Below, in pieces: positions 17,430-26,216 of a stretch of DNA of 64,000 nt. Position 1 is the stretch's first letter; the number at the start of each line of letters is the position of its first letter. A program made the translations under genes and the position numbers. The notes beneath the pieces were generated by a model. It saw nothing but the letters and a program-made list of their open reading frames with translations. It made no database searches and was not told where the DNA came from. Location of the stretch: contig NZ_JADDXU010000008.1 in assembly GCF_015163075.1 (NCBI RefSeq), positions 1 to 64,000 of the forward strand, written 5' to 3'. This stretch comes from Streptomyces justiciae. GTDB taxonomy: Bacteria > Actinomycetota > Actinomycetes > Streptomycetales > Streptomycetaceae.

Positions 17430-17480
17430 CCACAAAGGTCTCCGCTGTTCCACAAGGGTCTCCGCTGTGCCACACCGTTG
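17430..17480 (+). repeat. 20-bp direct tandem repeat, 2.5 copies
   Basis: CCACAARGGTCTCCGCTGTK occurs at 17430-17449 and 17450-17469, followed by a partial third copy (CCACACCGTTGT). It starts 12 bp after the STAS stop and precedes the EF-hand gene; it could be a regulator array or a slippage product. Confidence 0.75.
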
Positions 17481-17606
17481 TCCCGAAATTCCCTCGGTCT
17501 TGGCACAACCGCCGCTTTCCGCCGCCCGGAGCGGGCCGCGCGTCGTACGCTCCGAGCGAGATGCACCAGATGCACCCCGACGTGACGTAAGGCGGCTGGA
17601 AGAGAC

Positions 17607-18119
17607 ATGGTCAGCAGCGAGTACGAGCGCAGGATCGCCGCCCGGTTCGCCACCTTCGACCAGGACGGCAACGGCTACATCGACCGGGAGGACTTCAGCG
17701 CGGCGGCCAAGGCGCTGCTCGCGGAGTTCGGCACCGCCGCCCGGTCAGACAAGGGGCAGGCCCTCTACATCGGCGCGGAGGCGTTCTGGCAGGGCATGGC
17801 CGGGATAGCGGACCGGGACGGCGACCAGCGCATCAACCGGGACGAGTTCGTCAACGGTGCCGTCAAGCGGCTGCGGGACAACCCCGACCGGTTCGCCGAG
17901 ATCGCCCGCCCCTTCCTGCACGCGGCCCTCACCGTGGCGGACCGGGACGGTGACGGGACCGCGACGGTGGAGGACACCGCGCGCGTGCTCAGGGCCCTCG
18001 GCGTGGCACAGGACATCGCCCTCGCCGCCGCCGGAGCCCTGGACGCCGACGGCGACGGCAAGATCGCCGAGGCCGAGATCGTCCCCGCCTTCGCCCGCTA
18101 CTTCACCGTGCCCGAGTAG
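17607..18119 (+). CDS. four-EF-hand calcium-binding protein (calerythrin type)
   Basis: Protein of 170 residues with four canonical 12-residue EF-hand loops: 18-29 (DQDGNGYIDRED), 69-80 (DRDGDQRINRDE), 112-123 (DRDGDGTATVED) and 146-157 (DADGDGKIAEAE). All have Asp at position 1, Gly at position 6 except loop 2 and an acidic residue at position 12, so all four should bind Ca2+. Size and layout match calerythrin-like proteins of actinobacteria, thought to buffer or sense calcium. It ends in a 17-bp tail-to-tail overlap with the CoA ligase gene. Confidence 0.93.
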   Translation: MVSSEYERRIAARFATFDQDGNGYIDREDFSAAAKALLAEFGTAARSDKGQALYIGAEAFWQGMAGIADRDGDQRINRDEFVNGAVKRLRDNPDRFAEIARPFLHAALTVADRDGDGTATVEDTARVLRALGVAQDIALAAAGALDADGDGKIAEAEIVPAFARYFTVPE

Positions 18120-19620
18120 CGGCATCCGAATAACGCTCGCGCAGCTTGTACTTGAGTACCTTCCGCAGCGTCTCGTTCCGCGGAAGGGCGTCCACCACCT
18201 CCAGCCGCTCCGGCAGCTTGTGGACCGACAGCCCTTCCGCGCGGAGGTACGACACGACGTCAGGCAAGGCCAACTCCGGGGCGTCCGCCGCCCGTTCCAC
18301 CACCGCGCACACCAGCTCGCCCCGCTCCGCGTCCGGCAGTCCGACGACCGCCACGTCCCCCACCGCCGGGTGCGCGGCCAGCAGGTCCTCGATCTCCTTC
18401 GCCGAGATGTTCTCGCCCTTGCGGATGATCACGTCCTTGGAGCGGCCGGTGAGGACCAGATGCCCGGTCTCCGTGAGGAACCCCAGGTCACCGGTGCGCA
18501 GGAAGCCCTCCTCGTCGAAAGCCTCGGCCGTCTGCGCCGGGTCCAGATAGCCCTGGCAGACCGCCTCCCCGCGCAGCCGCACCTCCCCGTCCACGATCCG
18601 TATCTCCATGCCCTCCGGCGGCCTGCCCTCGGTCGTCGCGAGGTTCTCCGTCGTGTCGTCCGGCGAGCCCATCGTGATCATCGGCACCTCGGTCATGCCG
18701 TACCCGTGGGTGAGCTGGACGCCCATCTCACGCACGACCGCGTGATAGACCTCCGGCGGCTTCGGCGCACCGCCGCCCGCGAGCAGCCGCAGGGTGGGGA
18801 TCACCTTCGCGCCCGGCTGCTTGCGCTGCTCCGCCAGGAACATCGAGTAGAACGCCGTCGACCCGCCCGCCACCGTCACCCCGTGCTTGCGGTACCCCTC
18901 CAGCGCGTCCGGCAGCGCGAACTGCTCGAACATCACCGCCGGGAAGCCGTACAGCAGCAGCATCACCGTGTAGTCGGGGCCCGCTATATGGGCGTACGGG
19001 AAGGCCATCGAGCCCACGTCGGCGGCGGTGAGGTGCAGTGCGTGGGCGAGGCAGGAGCCGCCCGCTATCAGCGAACGGTCCGTGTGGAGCACGCCCTTGG
19101 GGTCGGAGGTCGTGCCCGAGGTCCAGTAGATCCAGCGCACCGAGGTGCCCTCGGAGGGTGGTGCGGGGAGGGCGCCCGGATCGCCGTCGGGGAGATCGTC
19201 GTACGCCGTGAAGACGCCCTTGGCGCCCAGTCGCCGTGCCATCGCCGGGTAGTCGAAGCCCCGCCACTCGCCGGGCACGGCGAAGTACTCGGCCTTGGAC
19301 TCGCGGAGCGCGAAGCCGACCTCGCGGTCGCGGTAGAAGGGGATGACCGGGGACTGGACGGCGCCGAGGCGAGCCAGCGCGAAGGAGAGCAGGGCCGTCT
19401 CGATACGGGTGGGCAGCTGCCAGGCGACGACCGTGCCCGGGCGTACTCCCATGCCGTACAGCCCGGCCGCCACCCGCTCGGCACGCGCGCGTAGTTCGCC
19501 GAAGGTCAGGGTGCGGTCGTCCTGGAGGAGGACCGGGCGGTCGGGGGTGAGATCGGCGCGGCGGGCGACCAGGTCCCAGAGGGTGCGGGCGGAACTCAGG
19601 GAGTGCGGGCTCTCGTTCAC
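18103..19620 (-). CDS. AMP-forming acyl-CoA ligase (FadD-like)
   Basis: Protein of 505 residues of the ANL superfamily. The P-loop is YWTSGTTSDPKGVLH, A5 is HGYGMTEVPM, A8 is RTGDLGFL and the A10 Lys is in ETLRKVLKYKL. It activates a carboxylic acid to its CoA thioester; in S. coelicolor-like genomes such stand-alone enzymes act on fatty or cyclic acids, and the substrate is not readable here. GTG 19620 follows AGGGGG. It diverges from the amidohydrolase operon across a region with two copies of the shared palindrome (19638-19679), so it belongs to the proposed regulon. Confidence 0.9.
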   Translation of the reverse strand: MNESPHSLSSARTLWDLVARRADLTPDRPVLLQDDRTLTFGELRARAERVAAGLYGMGVRPGTVVAWQLPTRIETALLSFALARLGAVQSPVIPFYRDREVGFALRESKAEYFAVPGEWRGFDYPAMARRLGAKGVFTAYDDLPDGDPGALPAPPSEGTSVRWIYWTSGTTSDPKGVLHTDRSLIAGGSCLAHALHLTAADVGSMAFPYAHIAGPDYTVMLLLYGFPAVMFEQFALPDALEGYRKHGVTVAGGSTAFYSMFLAEQRKQPGAKVIPTLRLLAGGGAPKPPEVYHAVVREMGVQLTHGYGMTEVPMITMGSPDDTTENLATTEGRPPEGMEIRIVDGEVRLRGEAVCQGYLDPAQTAEAFDEEGFLRTGDLGFLTETGHLVLTGRSKDVIIRKGENISAKEIEDLLAAHPAVGDVAVVGLPDAERGELVCAVVERAADAPELALPDVVSYLRAEGLSVHKLPERLEVVDALPRNETLRKVLKYKLRERYSDAATRAR

Positions 19621-19637
19621 GTGTGCCCCCTGCTTGG

Positions 19638-19681
19638 CTGACGACTCGTCAGGTGACATGCTATCTGACGATCCATCAGAT
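19638..19681. promoter_or_regulatory. regulon operator pair 1
   Basis: CTGACGACTCGTCAG (19638-19652, perfect palindrome) and CTGACGATCCATCAG (19665-19679, extended to ATCTGA/TCAGAT), centres 27 bp apart, between the divergent CoA ligase and amidohydrolase genes. Confidence 0.8.
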
Positions 19682-19719
19682 TGTGCCTGTCAGGTGAACA
19701 CCGTCCGGCGGAGGGGATC

Positions 19720-20916
19720 ATGCCGACCGAACTGCCCCGCATCATCAGCGTCGACGACCATGTGATCGAGCCCGCGCACCTCTTCGAGACCTGGCTGCCC
19801 GCCAAGTACCGCGACCGGGGGCCGCAGCCGCTCACCGCCGGGATCGGTGAACTCGCCTACGTGGGCGGCAAGTACCAGATCACGATGGACCCGGACGGCC
19901 CGCCCACCGACTGGTGGATCTACGAGGACCTGAAGTTCCCGTACAAACGCAACATCGCCGCCGTCGGCTTCGACCGGGACGAGATGACCCTGGAGGGCAT
20001 CACCCGGGAGGAGATGCGGCGCGGCTGCTGGGACCCCAAGGCGCGCCTCGCCGACATGGACCTCAACCATGTCGAGGCCAGCCTCTGCTTCCCCTCCTTC
20101 CCGCGCTTCTGCGGCCAGACCTTCGCCGAGGCGCACGACAAGGAGGTCGCGCTGGCCTGTGTGCGCGCCTACAACGACTGGATGGTCGAGGAGTGGTGCG
20201 GCGGCAGCGGCGGGCGGCTCATCCCGCTGTGCCTGATCCCCTTGTGGGACATCGAATTGGCCGTCGCGGAGATCCGGCGCAACGCCGCGCGGGGCGTGAA
20301 GGCCGTGACCTTCTCCGAGATCCCGACCTACCTCGGGCTGCCCTCCATCCACTCCGGCTACTGGGACCCGTTCTTCGCGGTCTGCCAGGAGACCGGCACG
20401 GTCGTCAACATGCACATCGGCAGCAGCTCCCAGATGCCGGCCGCCTCCCCCGACGCACCCCCCGCCGTCCAGGCCTCCCTCAGCTTCAACAACGCCATGG
20501 CCTCGATGATGGACTTCCTGTTCAGCGGCGTCCTGGTGAAGTTCCCGACGCTCAAACTGGCGTACAGCGAGGGACAGATGGGCTGGATCCCGTACGCCCT
20601 GGAACGCGCCGACGACGTCTGGGAGGAGCACCGCGCGTGGGGCGGTGTGCGCGACACGATCCCCGAGCCGCCGTCGACGTACTACTACCGGCAGATGTAC
20701 TGCTGCTTCTTCCGCGACCAGCACGGCGTCGCGTCCCTGGACGTCGTCGGCCGCGACAACGCCACCTTCGAGACCGACTACCCGCACGTCGACTCGACCT
20801 TCCCGCACACCAAGGAGGTCGCCCTCGACCATGTGAAGGGCCTCGACGACGAGACCGTCTACAAGCTCATGCGCGGCAACGCCATCCGCATGCTCGACCT
20901 GGACTTCGACAAGTAA
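19720..20916 (+). CDS. amidohydrolase family 2 protein
   Basis: Protein of 398 residues of the amidohydrolase-2 type (as in ACMSD and related decarboxylases/hydrolases). Metal-site motifs are SVDDHVIEPAHLF at the N-terminus (D-x-H), VVNMHIGSSSQ near 228 and ETDYPHVDSTFP near 352. This subfamily often accompanies acyl-CoA dehydrogenases in actinobacterial ring-degradation loci, where it probably decarboxylates or opens a ring; the precise reaction is unknown. ATG 19720 has GGAGGGG nine bases upstream. Its stop overlaps the next start (TAATG). Confidence 0.88.
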   Translation: MPTELPRIISVDDHVIEPAHLFETWLPAKYRDRGPQPLTAGIGELAYVGGKYQITMDPDGPPTDWWIYEDLKFPYKRNIAAVGFDRDEMTLEGITREEMRRGCWDPKARLADMDLNHVEASLCFPSFPRFCGQTFAEAHDKEVALACVRAYNDWMVEEWCGGSGGRLIPLCLIPLWDIELAVAEIRRNAARGVKAVTFSEIPTYLGLPSIHSGYWDPFFAVCQETGTVVNMHIGSSSQMPAASPDAPPAVQASLSFNNAMASMMDFLFSGVLVKFPTLKLAYSEGQMGWIPYALERADDVWEEHRAWGGVRDTIPEPPSTYYYRQMYCCFFRDQHGVASLDVVGRDNATFETDYPHVDSTFPHTKEVALDHVKGLDDETVYKLMRGNAIRMLDLDFDK

Positions 20917-22049
20917 TGGACCTGTCGTACACCGAGGAAGAGGAGCAGTTCCGGGCGGAGTTGAGGCGGTGGCTGGGGACCGTACTGCCCACGCTGCCGG
21001 CCAAGCCGTCCCCCGACGACTGGCCCGGGCGCCGCGCCTACGACATGGGCTGGCAGCGGAGGCTGTACGACGCCGGGTACGCGGACGTGCACTGGGACGC
21101 CTCGCCGACCCTGCGGCTGATCTTCCTGGAGGAGACCGAGAAGGCCGGCGCGCCCTATGTGGGCGCCGGGTTCGTCGGGCTGCTGCACGCCGGGCCGACC
21201 ATAGCCGCCGAGGGTACGGAGGAGCAGCGGGCGCGCTGGCTGCCGCCGATCCTGCGCGGGGACGAGGTGTGGTGCCAGGGGTTCAGCGAGCCCGAGGCCG
21301 GTTCCGACCTCGCGGCGCTGCGCACGCGCGCGTGGCGCGACGGGGACGACTACGTGGTGAGCGGCTCCAAGATCTGGACCTCGCACGCCGAAGTCGCCGA
21401 CTGGTGCGAGCTGTTGGTGCGGACCGATCCGGCGGCGCCGAAGCATCGGGGGATCAGCTGGCTCGCGATGCCGATGGACGCGCCGGGGATCACCGTGCGG
21501 CCCCTCAAGACCCTTGCCGGCTCCGCCGAGTTCGCCGAGGTGTTCCTCGACGAGGTGCGGGTGCCGGTCGGCAATCGGGTCGGGGACGAGAACGACGGGT
21601 GGCGCGTGACCATGGTGACGCTGTCCTTCGAACGCGGTACGGCCTTCGTGGGCGAGGTCGTCGCGTGTCGCCGTGTGCTGCGTGAACTCGCCGCGGAGGC
21701 ACGGAAGAACGGGCGCTGGGACGATCCGGCGCTCAGGCGGCGACTGGGGTCCCTCAACGCCGAGTTCCGGGCGTTGTGGCGGCTCACGCAGTGGAATGTG
21801 AGCGAGGCGGAGGCGCGGGGTGGGGGGCCGGGGGTTGGGGGGTCGGTTTTCAAGTTGCGGTATTCGCAGGTGCGGCAGTCGTTGTACGACGTTGCGGCGG
21901 AGGTGCTGGGGGAGGGGGCGTTGGATTTGGAGGCGCCCTGGGTGGTGGATCGGTTGTCGTCGTTGTCGTACACCATCGCGGCCGGGACCTCGCAGATTCA
22001 GCGGAACATCGTGGCTGAGCGGATTCTTGGGTTGCCGAAGGGGAGGTGA
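20916..22049 (+). CDS. acyl-CoA dehydrogenase (first of a pair)
   Basis: Protein of 377 residues with the usual ACAD layout: N-terminal helices, FAD-binding WCQGFSEPEAGSDLAALRT at about 118-136, KIWTSHA, and C-terminal AGTSQIQRNIVAERILGLP. It dehydrogenates an acyl-CoA at C2-C3. It starts inside the stop of the amidohydrolase gene (TAATG at 20914-20918) and is followed five bases after its stop by a second, shorter ACAD. Adjacent unequal ACAD genes are the signature of the heterotetrameric FadE26-27 and FadE28-29 type enzymes of steroid side-chain breakdown. Confidence 0.92.
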   Translation: MDLSYTEEEEQFRAELRRWLGTVLPTLPAKPSPDDWPGRRAYDMGWQRRLYDAGYADVHWDASPTLRLIFLEETEKAGAPYVGAGFVGLLHAGPTIAAEGTEEQRARWLPPILRGDEVWCQGFSEPEAGSDLAALRTRAWRDGDDYVVSGSKIWTSHAEVADWCELLVRTDPAAPKHRGISWLAMPMDAPGITVRPLKTLAGSAEFAEVFLDEVRVPVGNRVGDENDGWRVTMVTLSFERGTAFVGEVVACRRVLRELAAEARKNGRWDDPALRRRLGSLNAEFRALWRLTQWNVSEAEARGGGPGVGGSVFKLRYSQVRQSLYDVAAEVLGEGALDLEAPWVVDRLSSLSYTIAAGTSQIQRNIVAERILGLPKGR

Positions 22050-22053
22050 GGGG

Positions 22054-22944
22054 GTGCGGTTTCAACTGACGGATGAGCAGCGGGCTTTGCGCGATGCCGT
22101 GCGAGCCACGGTTGGTCGTCGGGCGGCTGCGGGCGCGTGGGGGTTGAGCGCGCAGTTCCCCGCGCCCCTTAGCGGCGATGCCCATCCCGGCATTGATCGG
22201 GTTCTGTGGCGGGCTCTTGGAGACCTCGGGTTCTTTTCTCTTCGGTTGGCCGAAGCCGACGGCGGGGCCGGACTCGGGCTTTCCGAAGCCGTGTTGGCCT
22301 TTGAGGAGGCCGGGCGGGCGTTGGTGCCCGGGCCGCTCCTTGCCACTCATCTTGCCGCCGGTGTGGTGCCCGGGGCGGATACCGGTGATGTGGTCGTCGC
22401 TGCCGTGAGCGGACGGCTCGTGGAGTGGATGGATGAGGCTGATGTCGTGTTGCCGGGTGCTGAGGGGGCCGTGCCGTTGCGGTCCGTGGACCCGTTGACG
22501 CCGTTGCATCGGGTGCCCGCTCCTGCGCCCACCGATTTCGTGGCCGTCCTTCTCACCGCCGCCGAGCAGCTCGGTACCGCCGCGCGTGCGTGCGAGCTGG
22601 CGGTGCAACACGCCCGGGCCCGCGAGCAGTTCGGGCAGCCGATCGGGGCGTTCCAGGCCGTCAAGCATCTGTGCGCGGAGCAGCTGGTGCGGGTCGAGGT
22701 GGCCCGGGCGGCGGTGTACGCGGCGGCCGTGACCGCGGAGCCGGCCGACATCGCGGCGGCGCGGCTGCTCGCCGACGAGGCCGCCGTGCAGGGGGCCCGC
22801 GACTGTCTCCAGGTGCACGGCGGCATGGGCTTCACCTGGGAGTCCGAGGTGCATCTGCTGCTGAAGCGGGCGTGGGTGCGGGCGCAGCGTGGTGGTGGAC
22901 GTACGGAGAGTGAGGAGTTGCTCGCGGCCGAGCTGACGGCCTGA
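22054..22944 (+). CDS. acyl-CoA dehydrogenase (second of a pair), with repeat-derived insert
   Basis: Protein of 296 residues, short for an ACAD. The N-terminal domain is RFQLTDEQRALRDAVRA, and the C-terminal helical domain holds AREQFGQPIGAFQAVKHL and LQVHGGMGFTWE. The middle beta domain is largely missing, as in the small partner of heteromeric steroid ACADs. Residues about 20-40 (GRRAAAGAWGLSAQFPAPLS) are encoded by a copy of the intergenic palindromic repeat (22110-22171) read in frame, so this segment is probably not ancestral. GTG 22054 follows GGGAGG. It probably works with the preceding gene. Confidence 0.87.
   Translation: MRFQLTDEQRALRDAVRATVGRRAAAGAWGLSAQFPAPLSGDAHPGIDRVLWRALGDLGFFSLRLAEADGGAGLGLSEAVLAFEEAGRALVPGPLLATHLAAGVVPGADTGDVVVAAVSGRLVEWMDEADVVLPGAEGAVPLRSVDPLTPLHRVPAPAPTDFVAVLLTAAEQLGTAARACELAVQHARAREQFGQPIGAFQAVKHLCAEQLVRVEVARAAVYAAAVTAEPADIAAARLLADEAAVQGARDCLQVHGGMGFTWESEVHLLLKRAWVRAQRGGGRTESEELLAAELTA
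22110..22171 (+). repeat. intergenic repeat half-copy inside an acyl-CoA dehydrogenase gene
   Basis: The sequence from GTTGGTCGTCGGGCGGCTGC through CGCGCAGTTCCCCGCGCCCCTT matches the left arm of the element at 14571-14617 with few changes. It lies wholly inside the coding sequence and keeps the frame open. Confidence 0.85.
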
Positions 22945-23437
22945 CAGGGCCTGGTCTGCGCAGCGGCCGAGGCGCGGCCCGGAAATGTCGCGGACTGTGG
23001 CATACCGGAATCACGGAGCGTTGATACCGGGTTGTGTCCTATGCGTGACCCGTCACGGCCTGGAGTCGGTGTCCCGCTCCGGTACCTTCTGTGGGATGCG
23101 AGTGGTTCCGAGCACGAGCCGTGCCGGTGTTGCCTCCGAGGCGGCTCCGGACGAGGCGGTGCGCGCCGCTTCTCGCCGGGTGGGAGGGCCGTCGGCCCCC
23201 GCCTGTTCGACTCCCCGCAGCGAGCGTCGCACAGTATGCCGCACGCGTACTCCTTCGCGCTGGAATATGCCCGAAGCGCTTGTTGGGGTGACTGTACGTC
23301 AACCATGCTGTCTCGTAAGGGACTCACGTTCTGTGACCCCGGCTTTGGCCATTGTTCTGGCCATGCAAAAAATGGCTACGATCGTGGCCCTCGTGAGGCG
23401 CGAGGCTATGTGTCTGCCGGTTCGGATGGTGTGAGCG
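22945..23437. other. 493-bp intergenic region
   Basis: Non-coding stretch between the ACAD pair and the HATPase gene. Long frames on both strands here have poor start sites and composition unlike real proteins. No strong hairpin, operator copy or RNA gene was seen. Confidence 0.4.
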
Positions 23438-23926
23438 GTGCAGGTGCTTCAAGTGCAGCTGGAGATCCGGCCCGACCCCGCTGAGGTGGGACGAGCCCGC
23501 AGGTGGGCGCGGTCGCGACTCGCCGGGTCCGGCATAGGGGCCGACGAGCCGCTCGCCGAGACCCTCATCCTGCTCGTGTCCGAACTGGTCACCAACGCCG
23601 TGGTGCACACCGGCTGTCCGGCCGTGCTCCGGCTGTCGCTGCCCGGTGCCGAGACCGGAGAGGCCACCGTCCGCCTGGAGGTGGCCGACACCAGCAGCTG
23701 TGCGCCGGTGCCGCGTTGTGTCGACGGGGACGCCACGGGCGGCCGGGGGCTCGCCCTGGTCGACGGCCTCGCCGACCGCTGGGGCTGGAGCCCCGAGGGT
23801 GCCGGCAAGCGCATCTGGTGCGAACTCGACCGGTGCGCGCAGGACGGCCGCGCGGCCACGTCCGCCTTCGGGGGCGGGACTTCGGCGTTCGAGGGCTACG
23901 AAGGTTTCGCGTACGAGGCGGTGTAG
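23438..23926 (+). CDS. RsbW-like ATP-binding (HATPase_c) regulatory protein
   Basis: Protein of 162 residues with a GHKL ATPase fold typical of the many small anti-sigma-like kinases of Streptomyces. The N-box is LVSELVTNAVVHT (about 44-56) and the G-box is GDATGGRGLALVDGLADRWG (about 94-113). The residues after 140 are low complexity (Ser, Gly, Phe and Glu). The GTG at 23438 has no strong ribosome site and GTG 23444 is possible. Its partner is not encoded next door. Confidence 0.83.
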   Translation: MQVLQVQLEIRPDPAEVGRARRWARSRLAGSGIGADEPLAETLILLVSELVTNAVVHTGCPAVLRLSLPGAETGEATVRLEVADTSSCAPVPRCVDGDATGGRGLALVDGLADRWGWSPEGAGKRIWCELDRCAQDGRAATSAFGGGTSAFEGYEGFAYEAV

Positions 23927-24270
23927 AGGCGGTGCAGGGGCGGTGCAGGGGCCGCGTGATCGGTGCACGGCTGCACGGTGCCCCGGTCGTCTCCTCCGGG
24001 CGGGGAGTGGTGCGCCGTGATGTGCTTCTGTGCGCGCCCGTCACAAATAGGGCGTAAGTAATAAAAACCCCGGCAGATATTGACGCCGTGTGTCCGTTTG
24101 CTCACGCTTGTGGCAAGCGATTCGCCGCGAGGGGACGACGAGGGTTTCGGTGACGGGAGCCCTCGCCGAGTGTGGGTCGTTGATTCGGCGTCGGTTCCCC
24201 TCGGGGCCTGGGAATCGGGGCGGGTACGCCGAGTCGGACGGCGGTGCTCGGTGCCGCCGTCCGACCACCT
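23927..24270. other. 344-bp intergenic region
   Basis: Contains short direct repeats of GGCGGTGCAGGG just after the HATPase stop and, at 24233-24265, the terminator of the leftward cyclase gene. A frame at 24080-24352 was judged spurious. Confidence 0.45.
24233..24265 (-). terminator. perfect 12-bp hairpin after the cyclase gene
   Basis: Arms GTCGGACGGCGG and CCGCCGTCCGAC around a 9-base loop, beginning six bases after the cyclase stop codon on the minus strand. Confidence 0.75.
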
Positions 24271-25197
24271 TCAGAGAACGGCGACCGGTGCCACGGGAGT
24301 TCCGGTCGCGCCGATGAACGGCTCGGGCATCGCCGACAGCAGGAACGTGTAGCGGCCCTCTTCTCCACAGGCTGTGGACAACTCTTCGAGGTTCCAGTTC
24401 TGGCCCTGAAGCATCCCCATCTCCACGAGGTCCAGAGCGTGCACGGGCAGCCACAGGTCCTCGACCTCGGGCGGAAATATCTCGAAGGTCAGGGTGTCGT
24501 TCGCGACCGCCGCGACATCGCGCGCGTGGAACCACTCCGGCGTACGGATCGACAGCCCGGGCGACGGATAGCCGTACGCGTGCTTGTCGCCCGCGAGATA
24601 GACCTGGATCTGCCCCGTCCGTACGAGCACGATATCGCCGGCCCGCACGCGCGTGCCCGCGAGTTCCTCGGCCGCCTCCAGGTCCTCCGGGGTGACCGCG
24701 TGGCCGCCGTCGAGCCGGGCGACGCCACGCGCGCGTGCCACGTCCAGGAGCACCCCCCGCGAGACGATGTGCCGCGCCTTGTCGATGCCGCTGAACTGCG
24801 CGCCGCCGTGCGGGGTGATGGTGTCGGCCGGGCGGCCGTTGTAAAGCCTCCCCGAGTGCGAGACGTGAGTGAGCGCGTCCCAGTGGGTGGCCGCCTGAAG
24901 GCCCATCGTCACGGCGTCGTCGCTGCACGCCACCGTCCCTGGGCCGAAGATCTCCTGGTTGATCTGCACCATGGCGTGCAGCGGGTTGACCCGGCCCGGG
25001 ATCATGCCGGTCTGCACGCCGTCCTGTTGGAGCGGCAGGGCGAGGGGGACGCGGCGACCTGTCCTGACCTCGGCGGAGGCCTGCCGCACCACCTCGTCGG
25101 TGATCAGGTTGAGGGTGCCGATCTCGTCGTCGGCGCCCCAACGCCCCCAGTTGTTCACGCGCTTGGCGATGTCGTGGAACTCGGCCGGCAATGTCAT
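24271..25197 (-). CDS. cyclase-family metal-dependent hydrolase
   Basis: Protein of 308 residues of the cyclase / kynurenine-formamidase-like family. The metal motif usually read as H-x-GTH-x-D-x-P-x-H appears as QAATHWDALTH (about 100-110), so the first His is Gln, as in the long cyclase subfamily. Further conserved pieces are DIVLVRTGQIQVY and GLSIRTPEWFHARDVAAVANDT. Members act on ring lactones, amides or enol structures; the substrate is unknown. The gene diverges from the SDR operon across a regulon operator at 25246-25260. Confidence 0.86.
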   Translation of the reverse strand: MTLPAEFHDIAKRVNNWGRWGADDEIGTLNLITDEVVRQASAEVRTGRRVPLALPLQQDGVQTGMIPGRVNPLHAMVQINQEIFGPGTVACSDDAVTMGLQAATHWDALTHVSHSGRLYNGRPADTITPHGGAQFSGIDKARHIVSRGVLLDVARARGVARLDGGHAVTPEDLEAAEELAGTRVRAGDIVLVRTGQIQVYLAGDKHAYGYPSPGLSIRTPEWFHARDVAAVANDTLTFEIFPPEVEDLWLPVHALDLVEMGMLQGQNWNLEELSTACGEEGRYTFLLSAMPEPFIGATGTPVAPVAVL

Positions 25198-25228
25198 CGG
25201 CGCTCCCCAGGGGCTTGTCTCCGGGTAT

Positions 25229-25261
25229 CTGACGGGTCATAAAATCTAACGGTCCGTCAGA
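25229..25261. promoter_or_regulatory. regulon operator 2 with a half-site
   Basis: CTAACGGTCCGTCAG (25246-25260) preceded by a half-site CTGACGG at 25229-25235, between the cyclase and SDR start codons. Confidence 0.75.
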
Positions 25262-25282
25262 AACCGCGGGAAGGGGCCGGTC

Positions 25283-26194
25283 GTGGGGAACTTCTTGGCA
25301 GGCAAGGTCGTCGCCGTGACGGGGGCCGGGCGGGGGATCGGGCGGGCGGTGGCGATCGCGGCCGCGGCCGAGGGGGCGCGGGTCGTCGTCAACGACTACG
25401 GGGTGTCCGTGGACGGGTCCTCGCCGACCAGCGAGGTCGCCGAAGGGGTCGTCAAGGAGATCGTCGCGGCGGGGGGTGAGGCCGTCGCGGTGGCCGACGA
25501 CGTGTCCACGATGGCGGGCGGGCAGCGGATTGTCGACGTGGCCCTGTCGTCGTACGGGCGGCTCGACGGGGTCGTGTGCGTCGCCGGGATTCTGCGCGAG
25601 CGGATGCTGTTCAACATGACCGAGGAGGAGTGGGACTCGGTCGTCGCCACGCATCTGAAGGGGACGTTCACGCTGTTCCGGGCGGCGTCGGCGGTGATGC
25701 GGAAGCAGCGGGGCGGGACGCTGATCGGGTTCACCAGCGGAAACCATCAGGGGTCCGTGTCGCAGGCGAACTACAGCGCGGCGAAGGGCGGGATCATCTC
25801 GCTGGTCCGGAGTGCGGCCTTGGGATTGCACAAGTACGGGGTCACCGCGAACGCGGTGGCGCCTGTCGCTCGTACGCGGATGTCTGCCGGGGTTCCGATG
25901 GAGCTGGCGGAGATCGGGGAGCCGGAGGATGTGGCCGCGCTGGTGGTGTATCTGCTGTCGGATCAGGCTCGGGAGGGCGGGGTCACGGGGCAGGTGTACA
26001 CGATCGCGGGGGCGAAGTTGGCGGTTTGGGCTCAGCCGCGGGAGCTGCGTGCGGCGTATGCGGTGGGTGGGTGGACGCCGGAGGCGATTGCGGAGTTTTT
26101 GCCGGGGGCGGTTGGGGTGGATCCGATGCCGATGCTTGCGCGGGTGGCGGCGATGGAGGAGGCAGCGCGGGACGGGGCTCGGCCTAACGCCTAA
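25283..26194 (+). CDS. short-chain dehydrogenase/reductase (acyl-CoA type)
   Basis: Protein of 303 residues. The NAD-binding motif TGAGRGIGRAVA lies at about 14-25, NDYG at 38-41 marks the 17beta-HSD4-like group, the catalytic Ser is in FTSGNHQGS and Tyr/Lys in NYSAAKGG. Close relatives oxidise 3-hydroxyacyl-CoA or ring hydroxyls in steroid and fatty acid breakdown (IpdF/HsdD-like; inferred). The C-terminal 60 residues extend beyond the core fold. The GTG at 25283 has AAGGGG nine bases upstream. First gene of an SDR, ACAD, alcohol dehydrogenase unit. Confidence 0.9.
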   Translation: MGNFLAGKVVAVTGAGRGIGRAVAIAAAAEGARVVVNDYGVSVDGSSPTSEVAEGVVKEIVAAGGEAVAVADDVSTMAGGQRIVDVALSSYGRLDGVVCVAGILRERMLFNMTEEEWDSVVATHLKGTFTLFRAASAVMRKQRGGTLIGFTSGNHQGSVSQANYSAAKGGIISLVRSAALGLHKYGVTANAVAPVARTRMSAGVPMELAEIGEPEDVAALVVYLLSDQAREGGVTGQVYTIAGAKLAVWAQPRELRAAYAVGGWTPEAIAEFLPGAVGVDPMPMLARVAAMEEAARDGARPNA

Positions 26195-26216
26195 TAGCTC
26201 GGGTGGAGTTGTTGTT

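Noticed and set aside
22985..23434. Open frame of 149 codons in the intergenic region before the HATPase gene
   Set aside because: No ribosome site, composition rich in Arg, Ser and Thr without domain features, and competing frames on the other strand.
24080..24352. Open frame of 90 codons
   Set aside because: It runs through the cyclase terminator hairpin and into the antisense of the cyclase gene; no ribosome site.
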